DNA of 64,000 bases from Vigna angularis (lineage: Eukaryota > Streptophyta > Magnoliopsida > Fabales > Fabaceae): contig NC_068974.1 of assembly GCF_016808095.1 (NCBI RefSeq), positions 14,880,001-14,944,000 of the forward strand, read 5' to 3'. The notes below the pieces were generated by a model that was not told where the DNA came from, ran no database searches, and saw only the letters and a program-made list of their open reading frames with translations. A program made the translations under genes and the position numbers. Below, one piece after another: positions 10,724 through 21,875 of this stretch (its first letter is position 1; each line of letters opens with the position of its first letter).

Positions 10724-12566
10724 TGTAACACCCAAAAAAATTTTTTTTTCTAAACATCTCACACACAAATTATTTCATTAAAAATAAAAACCTCGTACAA
10801 TATTACAATCATCCATTTAGGAGTAGTATAGTTCGTACTGGAAATACATTATTTTTTTTTAACATCATTACAACACTCCTAAATTTATTTATTTATTTCT
10901 TTAAACTACTCTTCATTTTTCTGCTGCTTCCTCCTTCACTTGAATTGGTTTGGACGTTGTTCCGACATCTGCTCCCGTATAACATAAACGTTATACGATC
11001 ATCGCAAAAATAAGATTTTTCGGCACAAACAAACAAGTAAGGGTGAGCTACCATGCAACATTCAAAGAAAAGCATTACACTATTGTCATACGTAATACAT
11101 TCACCATAAATTCATGCAAGATGCAATTATCATACTAGACTCTATTATCCGGATATAATGTTGATGGAAGTCTCGGGTGGTCATGCACTTGTGGTGACAT
11201 CAACAACATAGTTATGGCCAAATATAATATATCACATCACCCACAAGGTTAGTCCATTAACGTCTATGAACATAGACTAGGATCTCCTACTACTCTCACC
11301 ATATAACACATCCTTCTCTAATTGAGACTGGACAATTATTAGAGTTTTAGGATAACCACCAACAACAAGACCCTCAACATCAACATATACACTAATACAA
11401 TACCAATATAGAATCTCTCCATGAGACTCATATCATGCTCATATTCCTCAACTCATATCATACTATTACAAAATCTCCTCATAAAACTCATATCATGTTC
11501 AGATTCATAATTTCATATCAACATCATAAAATACATTCAACACAGAAATCATAAAAGATAAATATATTACAAACAAATTAACAATAATAAAATGTTACTA
11601 TAAATGGTCACCGGAGAAGAATCAAATGTTTGACAATCATTAAAATAAACTTAATAAAAATTCTTGGGGAAACAAGAAGTTGAATCTGGCAGAGCCAGTT
11701 AGACAACTTCTCATCCTTTCAGGAAGATGCAATAAAAATTAAATAGAACAATAAAAGTTTTGGGGAAACAAGAAGTTGAATCTGGCAGAGCCGGTTAGAC
11801 AACTTCTAATCCTTCCAAAAATAAAAACGAATAAGGAAAACAATATAAAGTATGGGGAAACAAGAAGTTGAATCTGGCAGAGCCGGTTAGACAACTTCTA
11901 ATCCATCCAAAAATACAAAAATAAACAATTAATAGCATACATATGGGATAACATAATCAACATCACATTTTACAACTATCACACTTGGATCTAAACACAG
12001 AAGCATGTTCTCATCCAAAATTCAAAATCATACAAAAACAAAATACTTCACATTCAAGATTCAAGATCAACCAAAAGCAACATATACAAGACTCAAAATA
12101 ATACCAAACAAAATGTAACTCCCCTTACCTCTATTCCAGACTTAATTTCCTCCTCTGAAACAGTTCTCCGAAAACTTCCAGAATTCCCCTTTTGCAACTA
12201 AAAATTCCTCCAACTCTCTTATCTCACAAATTTTTCTATAATTTTGGTGTAAGTTTCAGCCTTCCCTCCCTTGCTATTTATAGCCAAAAAAATTTTACTA
12301 TTCATTTTTTTACTATTTATTTTTACTATTCATTTACTATTACAAAAATATTATTTTAATCACCATTTGCTAAATTCTTATCTTTGATGATTCAATTCTA
12401 CGTGGAGTGTTTATCTCCTCCACAATTTAATTAAATTTTTCTTTTTTTACTATTCACTCCTCCACAATTCTACGTGGAGTGTTTATCAACCTTTAAAATT
12501 ATTATTACAAAAAAAAATAATTGATATTATTTATTACAATAGATAACATTTTTTTTTGACTTTACA
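10724..12566 (-). repeat. Tekay-like element, 5' LTR (right copy)
   Basis: 1,843-bp partner of the 4483-6415 repeat, near-identical over most of its length, with the triple hairpin block at about 11664-11912. A block reading CTCCACAATTCTACGTGGAGTG near 12465 (itself a short inverted repeat, given here in two parts CTCCACAATT and CTACGTGGAG) replaces about 90 bp of the other copy. That suggests slippage or template jumping within the T-rich tract. Confidence 0.9.
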
Positions 12567-12571
12567 CTATT

Positions 12572-12672
12572 ATTATACATAATACATTCATCATAAATTC
12601 ATGTAAGATGCAACTATTATATTAGACTCTATCATTCGGATAAATTAATAGGAAAATCTTTTCTTAGAGACC

Positions 12673-12714
<42 letters not shown>

Positions 12715-13044
12715 TGAATGAAAAATAATTATATTATTTTTAAGACGTATGAATTAAATATATTTTATGATATTGAATATTATTTAAATATGAATAATAT
12801 CATTATAATATGAATTGATTATCTACTATGCACCAATTATATATAGTCACGTATAATTGATATTATAACATTGCGCATTTAACAAAACAAATAAAAATAA
12901 TCTGCATAAAAACTAAGAGTAATATTACAACTACCTGGACACATTAAATAATCCAAAAATAAAATAGAACAAAAAACTATTAATTATAAAGAAATTATTT
13001 ACACTTTTATAATATTACATTAATTATTTTTTTATTAAACAATG

Positions 13045-13107
<63 letters not shown>

Positions 13108-13552
13108 TCAAATTTTATATAAACAATTTAAATACTATATTTAAATATACCAGACATAGTCAAAAATTACATTAGTTGAATATATTAATTATATATTAAA
13201 ATAAGATGTAAATTAATGATATTTTTTAAATGAAAACATATTTTATTGACTAACTATTTTTAAAAACGAAAAAGTATAAAAATAAATTATTTATAAATTC
13301 GTGTTTAGATTTCAATATTTAAATATTGTATTTAAACATTAAAATAGTCAAAATTTAACTTCAAAGTAATTATATCTTAACGTAATAAATAAGTTATTAA
13401 TATTTTTATTATTAAATAGATTTAATTGACTAACTCTTTTTAAATGTGAAAGCGTGTAATAGTTTTTTATAACAACTACTTTTGAATACAACTAATTGTC
13501 TTATTTCATTATTTTTGGAATTCATTAGTCTATCAAAATTCACTTAGGCTAT

Positions 13553-13586
<34 letters not shown>

Positions 13587-13754
13587 GTATTAAAAAAAAT
13601 ATGTTAACAATTTAAATACTATATTTAAATATATGACACATAGTCAAAAACATATTAGTTGAATATGTTAACTATATACTAAAATAATATATAAATTAAT
13701 GATATATTTTACACTTTTGTAATATTACATTAACTAATTTTTTATTGAACAATG

Positions 13755-13797
<43 letters not shown>

Positions 13798-14141
13798 TAA
13801 ATCTTTATATTAACAATTTAAATACTATATTTAAATATATGATACATAGTCAAAAACTACATTAGTTGAATATGATAATTATATATTAAAATAATATATA
13901 AATTAATGATATATTTTAATTAAAATATATTTTTTGACTAAATATTTTTAAAAATGAAAAAGTATAAAAAAAATTCCTTATAAATTTGGGTTTAGCTTTC
14001 AATATTCAAATATAGTAATTTAAATATTAAACATAGTAATTATATATTAGAATAATAAATAAGTTATTAATATTTTTCCTATTAAATAGATTTTATTGAC
14101 TAACTATTTTTAAATGAGAAAAAGTATAATAATTGTTTCTC
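12572..14141. repeat. AT-rich tandem-like repeats upstream of the peptide gene
   Basis: Very AT-rich non-coding DNA with (TA)n tracts at about 12678-12710, 13048-13103, 13554-13585 and 13759-13793. A block around AACAATTTAAATACTATATT, followed by ACATAGTCAAAAA and TTAGTTGAATAT, occurs three times (near 13120, 13605 and 13812). The copies are separated by TA tracts, giving an imperfect repeat of about 200-480 bp. Copy 2 of the locus carries the same blocks near 51868 and 55307. No ORF is supported. Confidence 0.6.
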
Positions 14142-14148
14142 TATAAAT
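14142..14148 (+). promoter_or_regulatory. TATA box of the cysteine-rich peptide gene
   Basis: TATAAAT sits 86 bp upstream of the ATG at 14234, a normal distance for a plant TATA box with a short leader. It is the only TATAAA-like site in good position, but AT-rich surroundings make chance matches common. Confidence 0.5.
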
Positions 14149-14233
14149 TCATGGTTAGCTTTCTTAAAACAATACAAAAGACTTTATCTTCTATTCAAAT
14201 TTAGAATCCTTAAAAAATACTAAGAAAAAAGAT

Positions 14234-14711
14234 ATGGGAAAAGTTGAGATAAAAGCTATTGGAGTTTTAATTATGGTCATGATTCTTTTGGGTTTTTCAC
14301 ATGCTGAATTAAATGGAAAAACTGATGATATTTTTTGCGCAGAAAAATGTGCATTCAAATGTTATTCTGAACAACCACTCCCTATATTATATAAAAATTG
14401 TATTAAGGATTGCGAATCACACTGCAACAAATTATCCTCTGATCCTGTTTATAAATGTTTTACTACTTGTGACTTAATGAAGTCCATTGCCTACAACACT
14501 GGTATGCGCTCTCTCAAAATAATCACTTATTTCCATAGTTTTATATTTCTATTTAGATTTCATTTTATTAAATATTTTTTCATAACTTTGATAATTACCT
14601 TTCCCCTTGCTTTTAATTTTAACCAATTACTTTACTTTCTTATCAGGAGCTCATGGTCTTGCAAATAACGTGATGAATACATGCATGCAAGAGTGTACAA
14701 AAAAGTTATAA
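14234..14711 (+). CDS. secreted cysteine-rich thionin-like peptide (two exons)
   Basis: Exon 1 is 14234-14501 and exon 2 is 14647-14711 (TAA at 14709). The intron 14502-14646 has GT...TATCAG borders. Splicing joins ...AYNTG to AHGLANNVMNTCMQEC and gives a 110-residue product. Reading through the intron would instead give an artefactual 144-aa ORF. Residues 1-26 are a signal peptide: lysine-containing start, hydrophobic GVLIMVMILLGF, then SHA. The mature part is rich in cysteine with spacing CAEKCAFKC, then NCIKDCESHC, YKCFTTC and CMQEC. This resembles plant thionin-like proteins with a long acidic or neutral tail. The family is secreted and often linked to defence or reproduction. No function can be assigned to this member. 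A TATA box is at 14142 and AATAAA-like signals follow the stop. It is the only intact-looking non-transposon gene in the window. Confidence 0.8.
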
Positions 14712-15412
14712 TTTGTAAGAAGAATTTTAGAGTGAAAAATTGATAGAAGATATTGTATTCCTACAAAATTTTAAGAAATAATCATGACCAATAAACAATA
14801 TTGAGTTATTTTCATACTTATTGTTGATCTACTTTCTTCCATCTTATGTCTTCCTCTTTACTATTGCAACTTGAGTATTAATAATATTAATAAAATAAAA
14901 TAATTTTTTAACAACATTATCATCAATTTCCATTAAGGAAGAAAATTAAAAAATATTCTAAAGAAAGTGATAATTAAGGTTTGTGAGTAGAGCATTAAGA
15001 TATAATGTGAATTAAAATTATGAATATGTAACATCCCTTCAGAGTTATTATAGTGTTTTAAGACAAATTTTTTATCCAAAGTATGTAATGTGATTAAGGC
15101 AATATTTTAATAGTTTTATTCTTTTATACATTTTAAAATAGTTTAGTTTCAGCCAAAACTAGTTTGACACATAACATACCTTAGCTTATTTGGACATCAT
15201 ACAAAAATAAACCTTTAAGTCCAATTGAATAATAATGTCAATTTATATTATTATTATTTTATAATTATTTATATTATTAATAGATCTAACGTTTTTAAAA
15301 ATAATTATTACTTATACTAATGAAAAATTTATTATCTTCTTTATATAATTTTATAGCTGTAATCAAAAGTATATGATCTTTTATTAAGAAAATCTTTCCT
15401 TTAGAGACGATG

Positions 15413-15468
<56 letters not shown>
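14712..15468. other. 3' flank of peptide gene, AT-rich, no gene seen
   Basis: Probable 3' UTR and terminator region (CAATAAACAAT near 14788), then AT-rich DNA. A TGTAACATCCCTTCAGAG at about 15028 looks like the start of a degraded Tekay-type LTR, but no partner end was found. A (TA)n tract of about 53 bp fills 15415-15468. The stretch before it (about 15385-15412) resembles 12640-12675, so part of this flank is another local duplicate. Confidence 0.4.
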
Positions 15469-15469
<1 letters not shown>

Positions 15470-16029
15470 CCGCTATTCTCTGGTTGTTCGTATACTTTGG
15501 GTGCTTAGTTCAGATTTAGTGGCTTGTGCTTGTTAGGAAAATGTTGTCTTTGAATGGCTGACCCGGCTAAGCGTATGTGTTGTCCAGCAAGGAAGGATGC
15601 TTGGGATAGTAATAACCTATCACACCCTAAAACTGGATAAGCCGCTTCTACCGGGAAAAAAATAAGAAACGTTATTTCATTATATTTTTGACCAAGAACA
15701 GGGAATGAACTTCCTTGGCCCTAGCTAAGAACAAATAAGAGGAAAAACCCTTGTACGCTCTTTAACCTACCTCAACAGTGGAGAACTCAACCACCTGCCA
15801 CGACGAAACAAGGGAATGAAAGGCCGCTTTGCGTTGAATGCTCTTGATCCTGCCCACAATGATGGCTCTACTGTCTTGGGGAGCGTTGAAGCTTGCTTCT
15901 TCTCTAGAGTTTTCTTTGTCATCAATACGACCTGTCCTTAATAGAACTGATCTTATTATAGGAATTTCGTACTTTTGTCGGATCCTTCCTATCTCCTGAT
16001 CGAGCTTGTGTAGAAAGATGTTGCACAGT
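15469..16029. other. possible organelle-derived insert (mitochondrial-like DNA)
   Basis: A 560-bp island of roughly balanced base composition begins GGCCGCTATTCTCTGG directly after a (TA)n tract and ends near GTTGCACAG before AT-rich sequence resumes. It has no ORF of note, no TE termini and no flanking repeats. Codon-free, 45%-GC text with phrases such as CTTGGCCCTAGC and AAGCTTGCTTCTT resembles plant mitochondrial spacer DNA. This is an impression only. Other possibilities are a captured gene fragment or an unknown element. Confidence 0.3.
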
Positions 16030-16288
16030 ATAAATATATTATTTTTAGGACGTATTAATTAAATATATTTTATTGATTTAATTGAGTGTTGTTTTTTTTT
16101 AATTTTAATATTTTAATTGAATTTTCATTGAAAGGTAATTTTCTTAAATTTTTAAAATATTTAAAATAAATTTGTATTGTTTAAAATTTAGAACTTAAAT
16201 AAAAATATTCAAATTTGTAAAAACTTAAAATTTAATTAATTATTTTAAATTATCTATGATTTTATCAGATAATATTATGTCTAATTAG
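16030..16288. other. AT-rich junction before copy 2
   Basis: Starts with TAAATATATTATTTTTAGGACG, related to 12730-12760 and 51523-51545, so it again belongs to the locally repeated sequence. No coding or structural signal was found. Confidence 0.35.
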
Positions 16289-16884
16289 AAGATGCATATT
16301 TTGTTTTTTAATAATGTATTATTTGTTAATTGTCAATTTTATAATAACGTACATTAATTATAATAAACAAATGGTTTGTTATAATTAATGTTAATGATAA
16401 TAAATTGATAATATAAGATACTATACGTTTTATATATAATGATTTGATTATAACTAATTAACATTAGACTTCGTAAAGAGTTTTAATATAGTGATTTAAG
16501 AATTATTGAATATAGGATATATATTTGGATTAAATTATTAAAGAAATCTTAATAATATTTTAAAATTTCATATAAAATATTTTATTTTTAATATTTTTAT
16601 TATGATATAACAATACAAATAAATAGATAAAGGGTTTTGGAATATTTTTTTTAAATATAACTAAAATTAATTCAATTTGTTCTAAAATCACTCGCTAATG
16701 AATTTGAAATATTATAACACCCCAAATTCTCACACTGAAATTAAATAGATAATATAATTATTGTATATTTATTTTACAATCATGTCTTACGCAATATAAA
16801 AAGTTCATACTGAAAATACATTATATTTTCAAACATCACATAAAATAGTCATAATTTTTTTTTCTTTCTTTTTAAAATATTCTT

Positions 16885-17624
16885 TGTTTTGGTATAGTAG
16901 TCGAGGCCGAGATGCGAATCCGATGAGTCACGTCTTCTCCTTCCAGCAATGTAGTTATTTTTACGTCTTCTTCCTGCCCAGAATTCTTCAGGGAGAATGG
17001 AGCGGGTACCTGCGAAGGCACTCCGACGCTCAAGTCAGAAAAAGGGAAATGATAGCTTTTTCAGCCCAATAATAGAAGAAATAATGTATTCTCCTCCTCT
17101 CTCTTGATATTCAGAAAAATGTACCTTTTTTCCTTCTGGTTTTTCATATTTAACCTACCAGTAAGATAAATCGTTTACCTGAAAATCCGGTTGGTTGAAG
17201 AACTTAACTGCTTGGAAAACACAACCGCTTGGTCGTACCTGATATTGGGTTAGTTGGTTCCGCGATTTGCGACATCATGGCCACATATTTCTAACCGCTT
17301 ATTCTTTGGTTTATCAGGATTAAAAGATCCATTTTGACTAAAACTGATCGAACGTTTGTTGACTCTAGCATTTGAATGGGTTGTCGTGACTCTACGAGCT
17401 AAAGTTGACCATTTGGTTTAACCAACAGACGATCGCTAAAAGACGATCGCTGGATGATTGATGTTAGAAGCACCAATGATGAGCATATGATATGACGATC
17501 GTTCTGCCTAGCGGGTGGACGATCGTTCGGGAATGGTCATATGACAACTCGTTATTGTGTGACTTGTTTATCCTTGGTGATCATTTGGATTTCTAGTCGG
17601 TCGACTGAGATATCCTACCATACA
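16885..17624 (-). repeat. Tat-like element, 3' LTR (left copy)
   Basis: 740-bp LTR. Near its right end GACGATCG-type motifs recur four or more times (about 17427-17535), including GACGATCGCTAAAAGACGATCG. The polypurine tract of the element is just inside (minus strand TCGAGGGGCATTA, about 17625-17637). Confidence 0.9.
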
Positions 17625-17997
17625 TAATGCCCCTCGAGTCCGAGTAAACGAACACGGTTTAAGCATGTGAGTTTACTGTAGGACGTTGAGGGTACATTTA
17701 TTGAGTAAGGTAATTGCTACGCACCGTTTTGTGGAAAGGTTTTAGGGTTTCCCGCCTTTGGAGTTATATGTAACGGCACGCAAACAGAGCCGTTGGATGA
17801 AGCTAATCCTACGGTGCGTGGCGTTCTGCCTTCAGTTGTGCATTTAATAACACGAAAGAAAATGTGAAGAGGCGTAACACTTTGCAGTAACACAAAGGCA
17901 TCCTTTCTACTCCGTTGACGGTTCTCCTGCTTTGCTTCGAGTTGATTCTTCTCCTTTACGAACCCGCCAGGTAAACCTCAACCCTTTCTCCACTGTA

Positions 17998-19865
17998 ATG
18001 TGTTCATCGTCGATAATGGAAGAAAAGGGGCGGAATGCACGTGCTGATACGCCGGAAGCGTCGTTGACAGTGGAGCACCATGAAATCACCATTGTTCTTA
18101 GCGGCGAAAGTGCGTTTCTGTATGGAAATGTGTTGACTGAAGGGCCAGAAGACTGCGCTGCTCCCTCGACTTCTGGTAACGGCTACGATTGGTCTTCGCG
18201 GGAAGTAAGTGATTTCCGTAGCTTATTTAGAAGTAGAGTAGTACTAGCAGATTGGGTAGAGAATAGTTGCGTCTTGAGAACCCTAGGTTAAAGATCTTGC
18301 GTCAAGTTGGTGGCTTGTCGTGAGAATGAAAGAGTTTTTTAGGGAAGAGAGAACGCCACCAACGATTTCTTCTATTTTTATTCTTCGTCGTTCTATGATC
18401 TGTATATTAGGTTACCCTTAACTATTTTTCAAATGGAGGTTCTAAGAACCCTAAACATAGCACCAACCCAACTACATCCCAATAGTTAGGGGTACATCCA
18501 GGCGTTCGCTGTTATTTGTCAGGCCTTGGCTATTAGGCCTACTGTGCCGTTGTTTTTCCGTTTTTTTAGATGTCATCCTGTCGCTAGGAGGGGTTGGGTG
18601 TCTTTAATTTCTGAGCTGGGTGATGCCCTCCTAGAACTTTACTCGCAGTCGTACAGGGGCTTTACAGACAAGTTCTTTAAAGTGTCGATTCTCGACTCAA
18701 GGCGGACGCTCTTTTTTTATGAAGATGGGAGCCCGAAATTTCCGTTGTATTGGACGCATAATCCATTAAGATTCACCTTGTGGTCTGAGGATAAAATGAC
18801 CATTGAAGAATTAGAAGCTCTGAGTGTGTTGACGGCACTGCCTCGCCCCTTTTCTTCCCGTCAACTCATAAATTGTCTCAAACATGATGATTTCGACTCG
18901 AGGGTATTTGGTATGTTTCTCTTACTGCTCAAACTCCTCCACCTCCTCCTAATGTGCGGTTGGCTTCTCCGGACGAAGTGGCGATCGTTGAGGAGTAGCC
19001 GCTGGTAAGGAAACGAAGAGGCAAGACTGTCGACACCACAGGCGTTGCGTTAAAGAGAATGAAGGAAGCTGCAAAAGAGACGAATCGTCCTGTTCCTAAC
19101 GACGTGTGGGATTCATCCTTCACTTTGAGCCACAAAATTGAGTTCAACCTGGATGATTCTGAGAAGAAGGTAGTGGAGAACATGACGGAATAATAAATGG
19201 CTGATGCCATGTTGGAATGGGTGAGTCAAATAGCTATGGCTGCTTGGCATAGGGCATACGCCTCCGACAGGGGCGTGTTGAGGGTCGAGCTGGAGAAAGT
19301 GCAGACTCAGCTGAAGGAGCTGGCGGACGTCCACTCTAACTATGATCAGAGGCAGAGGCAGTCGGAGCAATTGATGTATGAGGCCTAAGTGCTATTGATT
19401 ACTACTCGGTCAGTCGGCCTTGCTCTAAAGAAAGAACAGGATGAGCTCCAGATAGAGCGGGACCAGATGGTGTCCGAGTTAGAGCAGTCAAAGAAGATTG
19501 TGGCTGCATTGACTAAAGAAAGGGACGATCTGACTAAAGAAAGAGACGATCTACTTGTTGCGGCTGCCGAGGAGCGAGAAATAAGAGAAGAAATGAGCAA
19601 AGCCATAGTCGTGGAACACACTAGAGGTTTCAAGAAGGCTTTGAGGCAAGTCGCGCATCTCCTTCAAGTGTCCACTGAGGGAGTGACATTTGATCTGAGG
19701 AAGGACGTATATGAGGGTCAAATGTTGCCCTTAGATGAGATTCCAGATGATGCTTTCATGGAGGCTGAAGTAGGTGTCGACGATGGAGTGGCTGCTGCTG
19801 AGGAGCCCAATGCCGAAGCTGCTGGAGGATCCGTTATCGGATCTCCAGATATTGTAATAGATTAG
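17998..19865 (+). pseudogene. antisense extra ORF of the Tat-like element (gypsy-type transposon domain, coiled coil)
   Basis: Runs opposite to gag-pol between RNase H and the 3' LTR. Pieces: 17998-18291 (VLADWVENSCVLRTLG), about 18430-19008 (LNIAPTQLHPNS, stop, GYIQAFAVICQ, then PLFFRFF), and 19197-19865. The second piece matches the putative gypsy-type transposon domain (Transposase_28). The third has a strong coiled coil (LTKERDDLTKERDDLL) and an acidic tail. Antisense extra ORFs in this place are known for the Tat lineage. Damage: stop at 18289, frameshifts between 18291 and 18430, TAG at about 18497 where the family has Trp (HPNSW), stops near 19008 and 19193, and TAA at 19386. The role of the family protein is unknown, and this copy cannot make a full product. 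Confidence 0.7.
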
Positions 19866-21198
19866 GTTGTAGGATTTTGGCGTGGCCATGAACTCTTATT
19901 TGTTTGTTTCGAACTTTCGTAATCGCAGATCCCGATGTGGAGCTCACGTAGGATGTAATCTGCCTTGTCCACTGATATACAGTTTAACAGGGGTGTACTG
20001 TTGCCACGCCTGTATAGGTCGTTGCCTATGTCTAGAAAGCGCGCAATGCGTTTTGAGTCACTCGCGGTGACCTTTTCTCCTCGCTCCTGCTTCATTATCA
20101 AGTCTTGTATGTTCTGTCTCCAATCAGCTTCCTGTGTCGAGACATCGGTGGCAAAAGCTTCCACGATTGGGTGGTCGAGATTCATCTTGATGATTGAAGA
20201 TAACTGTGTTCTCTCCTTTGAGTGAGTTAATTTAGACAGGAGATCTGCCCTTGCATTTTGCTCCCTAGGTACATGAATGATGCTGACATCGACAAAATCC
20301 TTGAGGAGGGTGCTCGCTTTGTGAAAGTAGCGTAGTAGTTGTCTTTAACCTGGTAGGTTCCGTTCATATGCCCGACCACCAACTGGGAATCAATCCTGCA
20401 CTCTAATTGAGCGACTGTCAATTCTTTGGCTAGGGTTAGACCAGCAATCAAAGCTTCATACTCTGCTTGGTTGTTGCTGGTTTGAAATCGGAATGTGATG
20501 GCTTGTTCGACGACTAGACCGTTTGGTCCTTCTAGAACAATACCAGCTCCCCCCTCTCTTTTGTTCGAGGATCCGTCCACGTTAAGGAGCCATTTTGGCT
20601 CTGAGCCGTCAGGTATTGGTGTTAGCTCGGCTACAAAGTCTGCCAGGTGCTGACCCTTGATGGATCCCCGAGGTTCAAATCGAAGCCCGAACTCAGAAAG
20701 TTCCACCGACCATGATACCATCCTCCCTGCCAGGTCGGGTTTCCTAAGGATCTTGGCGACTGGGTGATTAGTTCGGACGACCACCTGATGACTCTGGAAA
20801 TACAATCTAAGTCGACGTGAAGATGTGAGCAGGGCCAAGGCTACCTTTTCGATCTGGGAGTATCGCTCCTCCGCCCCTTGTAGTGTTCGACTCACAAAAT
20901 ATATCAGCTTAAGGGTAGGGGTCTCCTGTACTAAAGTGGCACTTACATCATGATAGGATGCTGCAATGTACAAATGTAAGTCGGATCCTGCTATCGGTCG
21001 CGCCCTGATTTGAGGGATGATGAGAATGTGTTTAATAGCACCGAAGGCTTGTTCACACTCATCGTCCCAGTGTTGGGTGGTGCCATTCTTCATGTTCTTC
21101 AGGATAGGCCTGATGTGTTCGGCCAACCAGACGTTGTATCTCTTTTAGGGTTTTTGGGCTTTGCATTTCTAACACGGCTCTACATTTGTCTGGGTTGG
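19862..21198 (-). pseudogene. Tat-like pol, RNase H and start of integrase zinc region (second copy)
   Basis: Minus-strand coding from 21198 repeats the RT tail (EMQSPKTLKEIQRL-type text), then RT-type RNase H (ALLTSSRRLRLYFQSHQ), then the Tat-specific second RNase H (LLNVDGSSNKREGGAG, NNQAEYEALIAGL). After a stop at about 20227 it continues to LYRRGNSTPLLNCISV, DKADYILRELHIGIC. It stops just where the integrase zinc finger would begin, and the integrase core is gone. It joins directly to the end of the antisense ORF, so a deletion removed integrase. The 20170-21198 part is an extra copy of 21876-about 22940. Confidence 0.85.
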
Positions 21199-21204
21199 TT
21201 TGGT

Positions 21205-21875
21205 AGAGAGGCCAGACAAAAATTTTGGGGCTAATAATGAGGTTAACCCCAGGGAAGAATGTAAAGTGGTGGAGAGTACAAATGATGAGAGAGTTGAGTT
21301 AGAAGAAGGAGAGCAAGAAAAAGAAGAGAGAAAAGAGAGAAAAAGAAAAAGAAGAGAGAAAAGAGAGAAAAAGAAAAAGAAGAGAGAAAAGAGAAAGGAG
21401 AGAGAAGAGAGATAAAGAGTAATGATATTTTTCCTTTTCCAATAAATCAAGAGAAACAATTTGATTTTACAGAATTATTCAAGATGGTGGACAATGATGT
21501 ACCTTGGAATCAGATATTACAACAAATTGCAGTTTATACTAAACCTGAGGAAGAAGTCTCTACAAAGAAAAGACGTAGAGATGATGATACAAAGAAGTAT
21601 AAAGCTGTTAAAAAGGAGCCATTCCCTCCAAAAGCAAAAGATCCAGGAGGTTTTTCCATTCCATGCACAATAGGGAAGAAAAGGATAAACAAGGCCTTAC
21701 TTGATTTAGGATCAAGTGTTAACTTGATACCTTATTCTTTACTGGAGCAGATCAGTGATATTGATGTGAAGCCTGTAAAGGTTAACTTAGTAATGGCAGA
21801 TGGATCTTCAAAGGAACCCTGTGGAATAGCAGAAGATATTATAGTTTGTGTAGACAAACTCCAATTCTTGGTAGA
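21205..21875 (+). mobile_element. Athila fragment lodged between two copies of Tat pol
   Basis: Collinear, about 95% or more identical with 25986-26628 of the Athila-like element (end of gag, acidic/basic repeat, start of protease with DLGSSVNL). It has one extra unit of about 28 bp of the GAGAGAAAAAGAAAAAG repeat. Neither edge shows LTR or TSD. The junctions share only 3-4 bp (TTGG and TGGT) with the flanking Tat sequence. It lacks the TAA at 26585 present in the resident Athila element and has CGT where that has TGT, so it was copied from an undamaged relative or before those mutations. Confidence 0.85.

Larger units (their letters stand above)
4483..12566 (-). mobile_element. Tekay/Del-like Ty3 LTR retrotransposon (full length, defective)
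   Basis: Complete 8,084-bp element. LTRs 4483-6415 and 10724-12566 both start TGTAACACC and end CTTTACA in plus orientation. The TSD is CTATT at 4478-4482 and 12567-12571. The primer site (minus strand TGGTATCAGAGC) adjoins the right LTR, so the element reads right to left. The order gag, protease, RT, RNase H, integrase, chromodomain remnant marks it as a chromovirus of the Tekay/Del type. Copy 2 of the locus has the unoccupied CTATT site at 51421-51425. Three in-frame stops, an altered RT active site and a deletion between integrase and chromodomain make it defective. Confidence 0.93.
3657..16288. repeat. duplicated locus, copy 1
   Basis: The sequence from 3657 (AAGATGCATATTTTATTTTT) is repeated from 16289 onward with a few percent difference. 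After removing inserted elements, 3657-4482 plus 12567-about 13900 match 16289-16884 plus 51251-about 55500. This copy holds the Tekay-like insertion and the intact cysteine-rich peptide gene. It has no Tat-like insertion (empty TTCTT site at 4274-4278) and no solo LTR (empty GAATA site at 13484-13488). The right boundary is placed where copy 2 starts. The part between about 14700 and 16288 has no clear partner in copy 2. Confidence 0.7.

Noticed and set aside
12678..13793. AT-rich replication origin or matrix attachment region
   Set aside because: (TA)n tracts and AT content alone are not evidence in plant DNA. No specific signal was seen.
14234..14668. Unspliced 144-codon reading of the peptide gene
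   Set aside because: The last 50 codons are hydrophobic intron translation. A clean GT...CAG intron gives a cysteine-rich C-terminus that fits the family.
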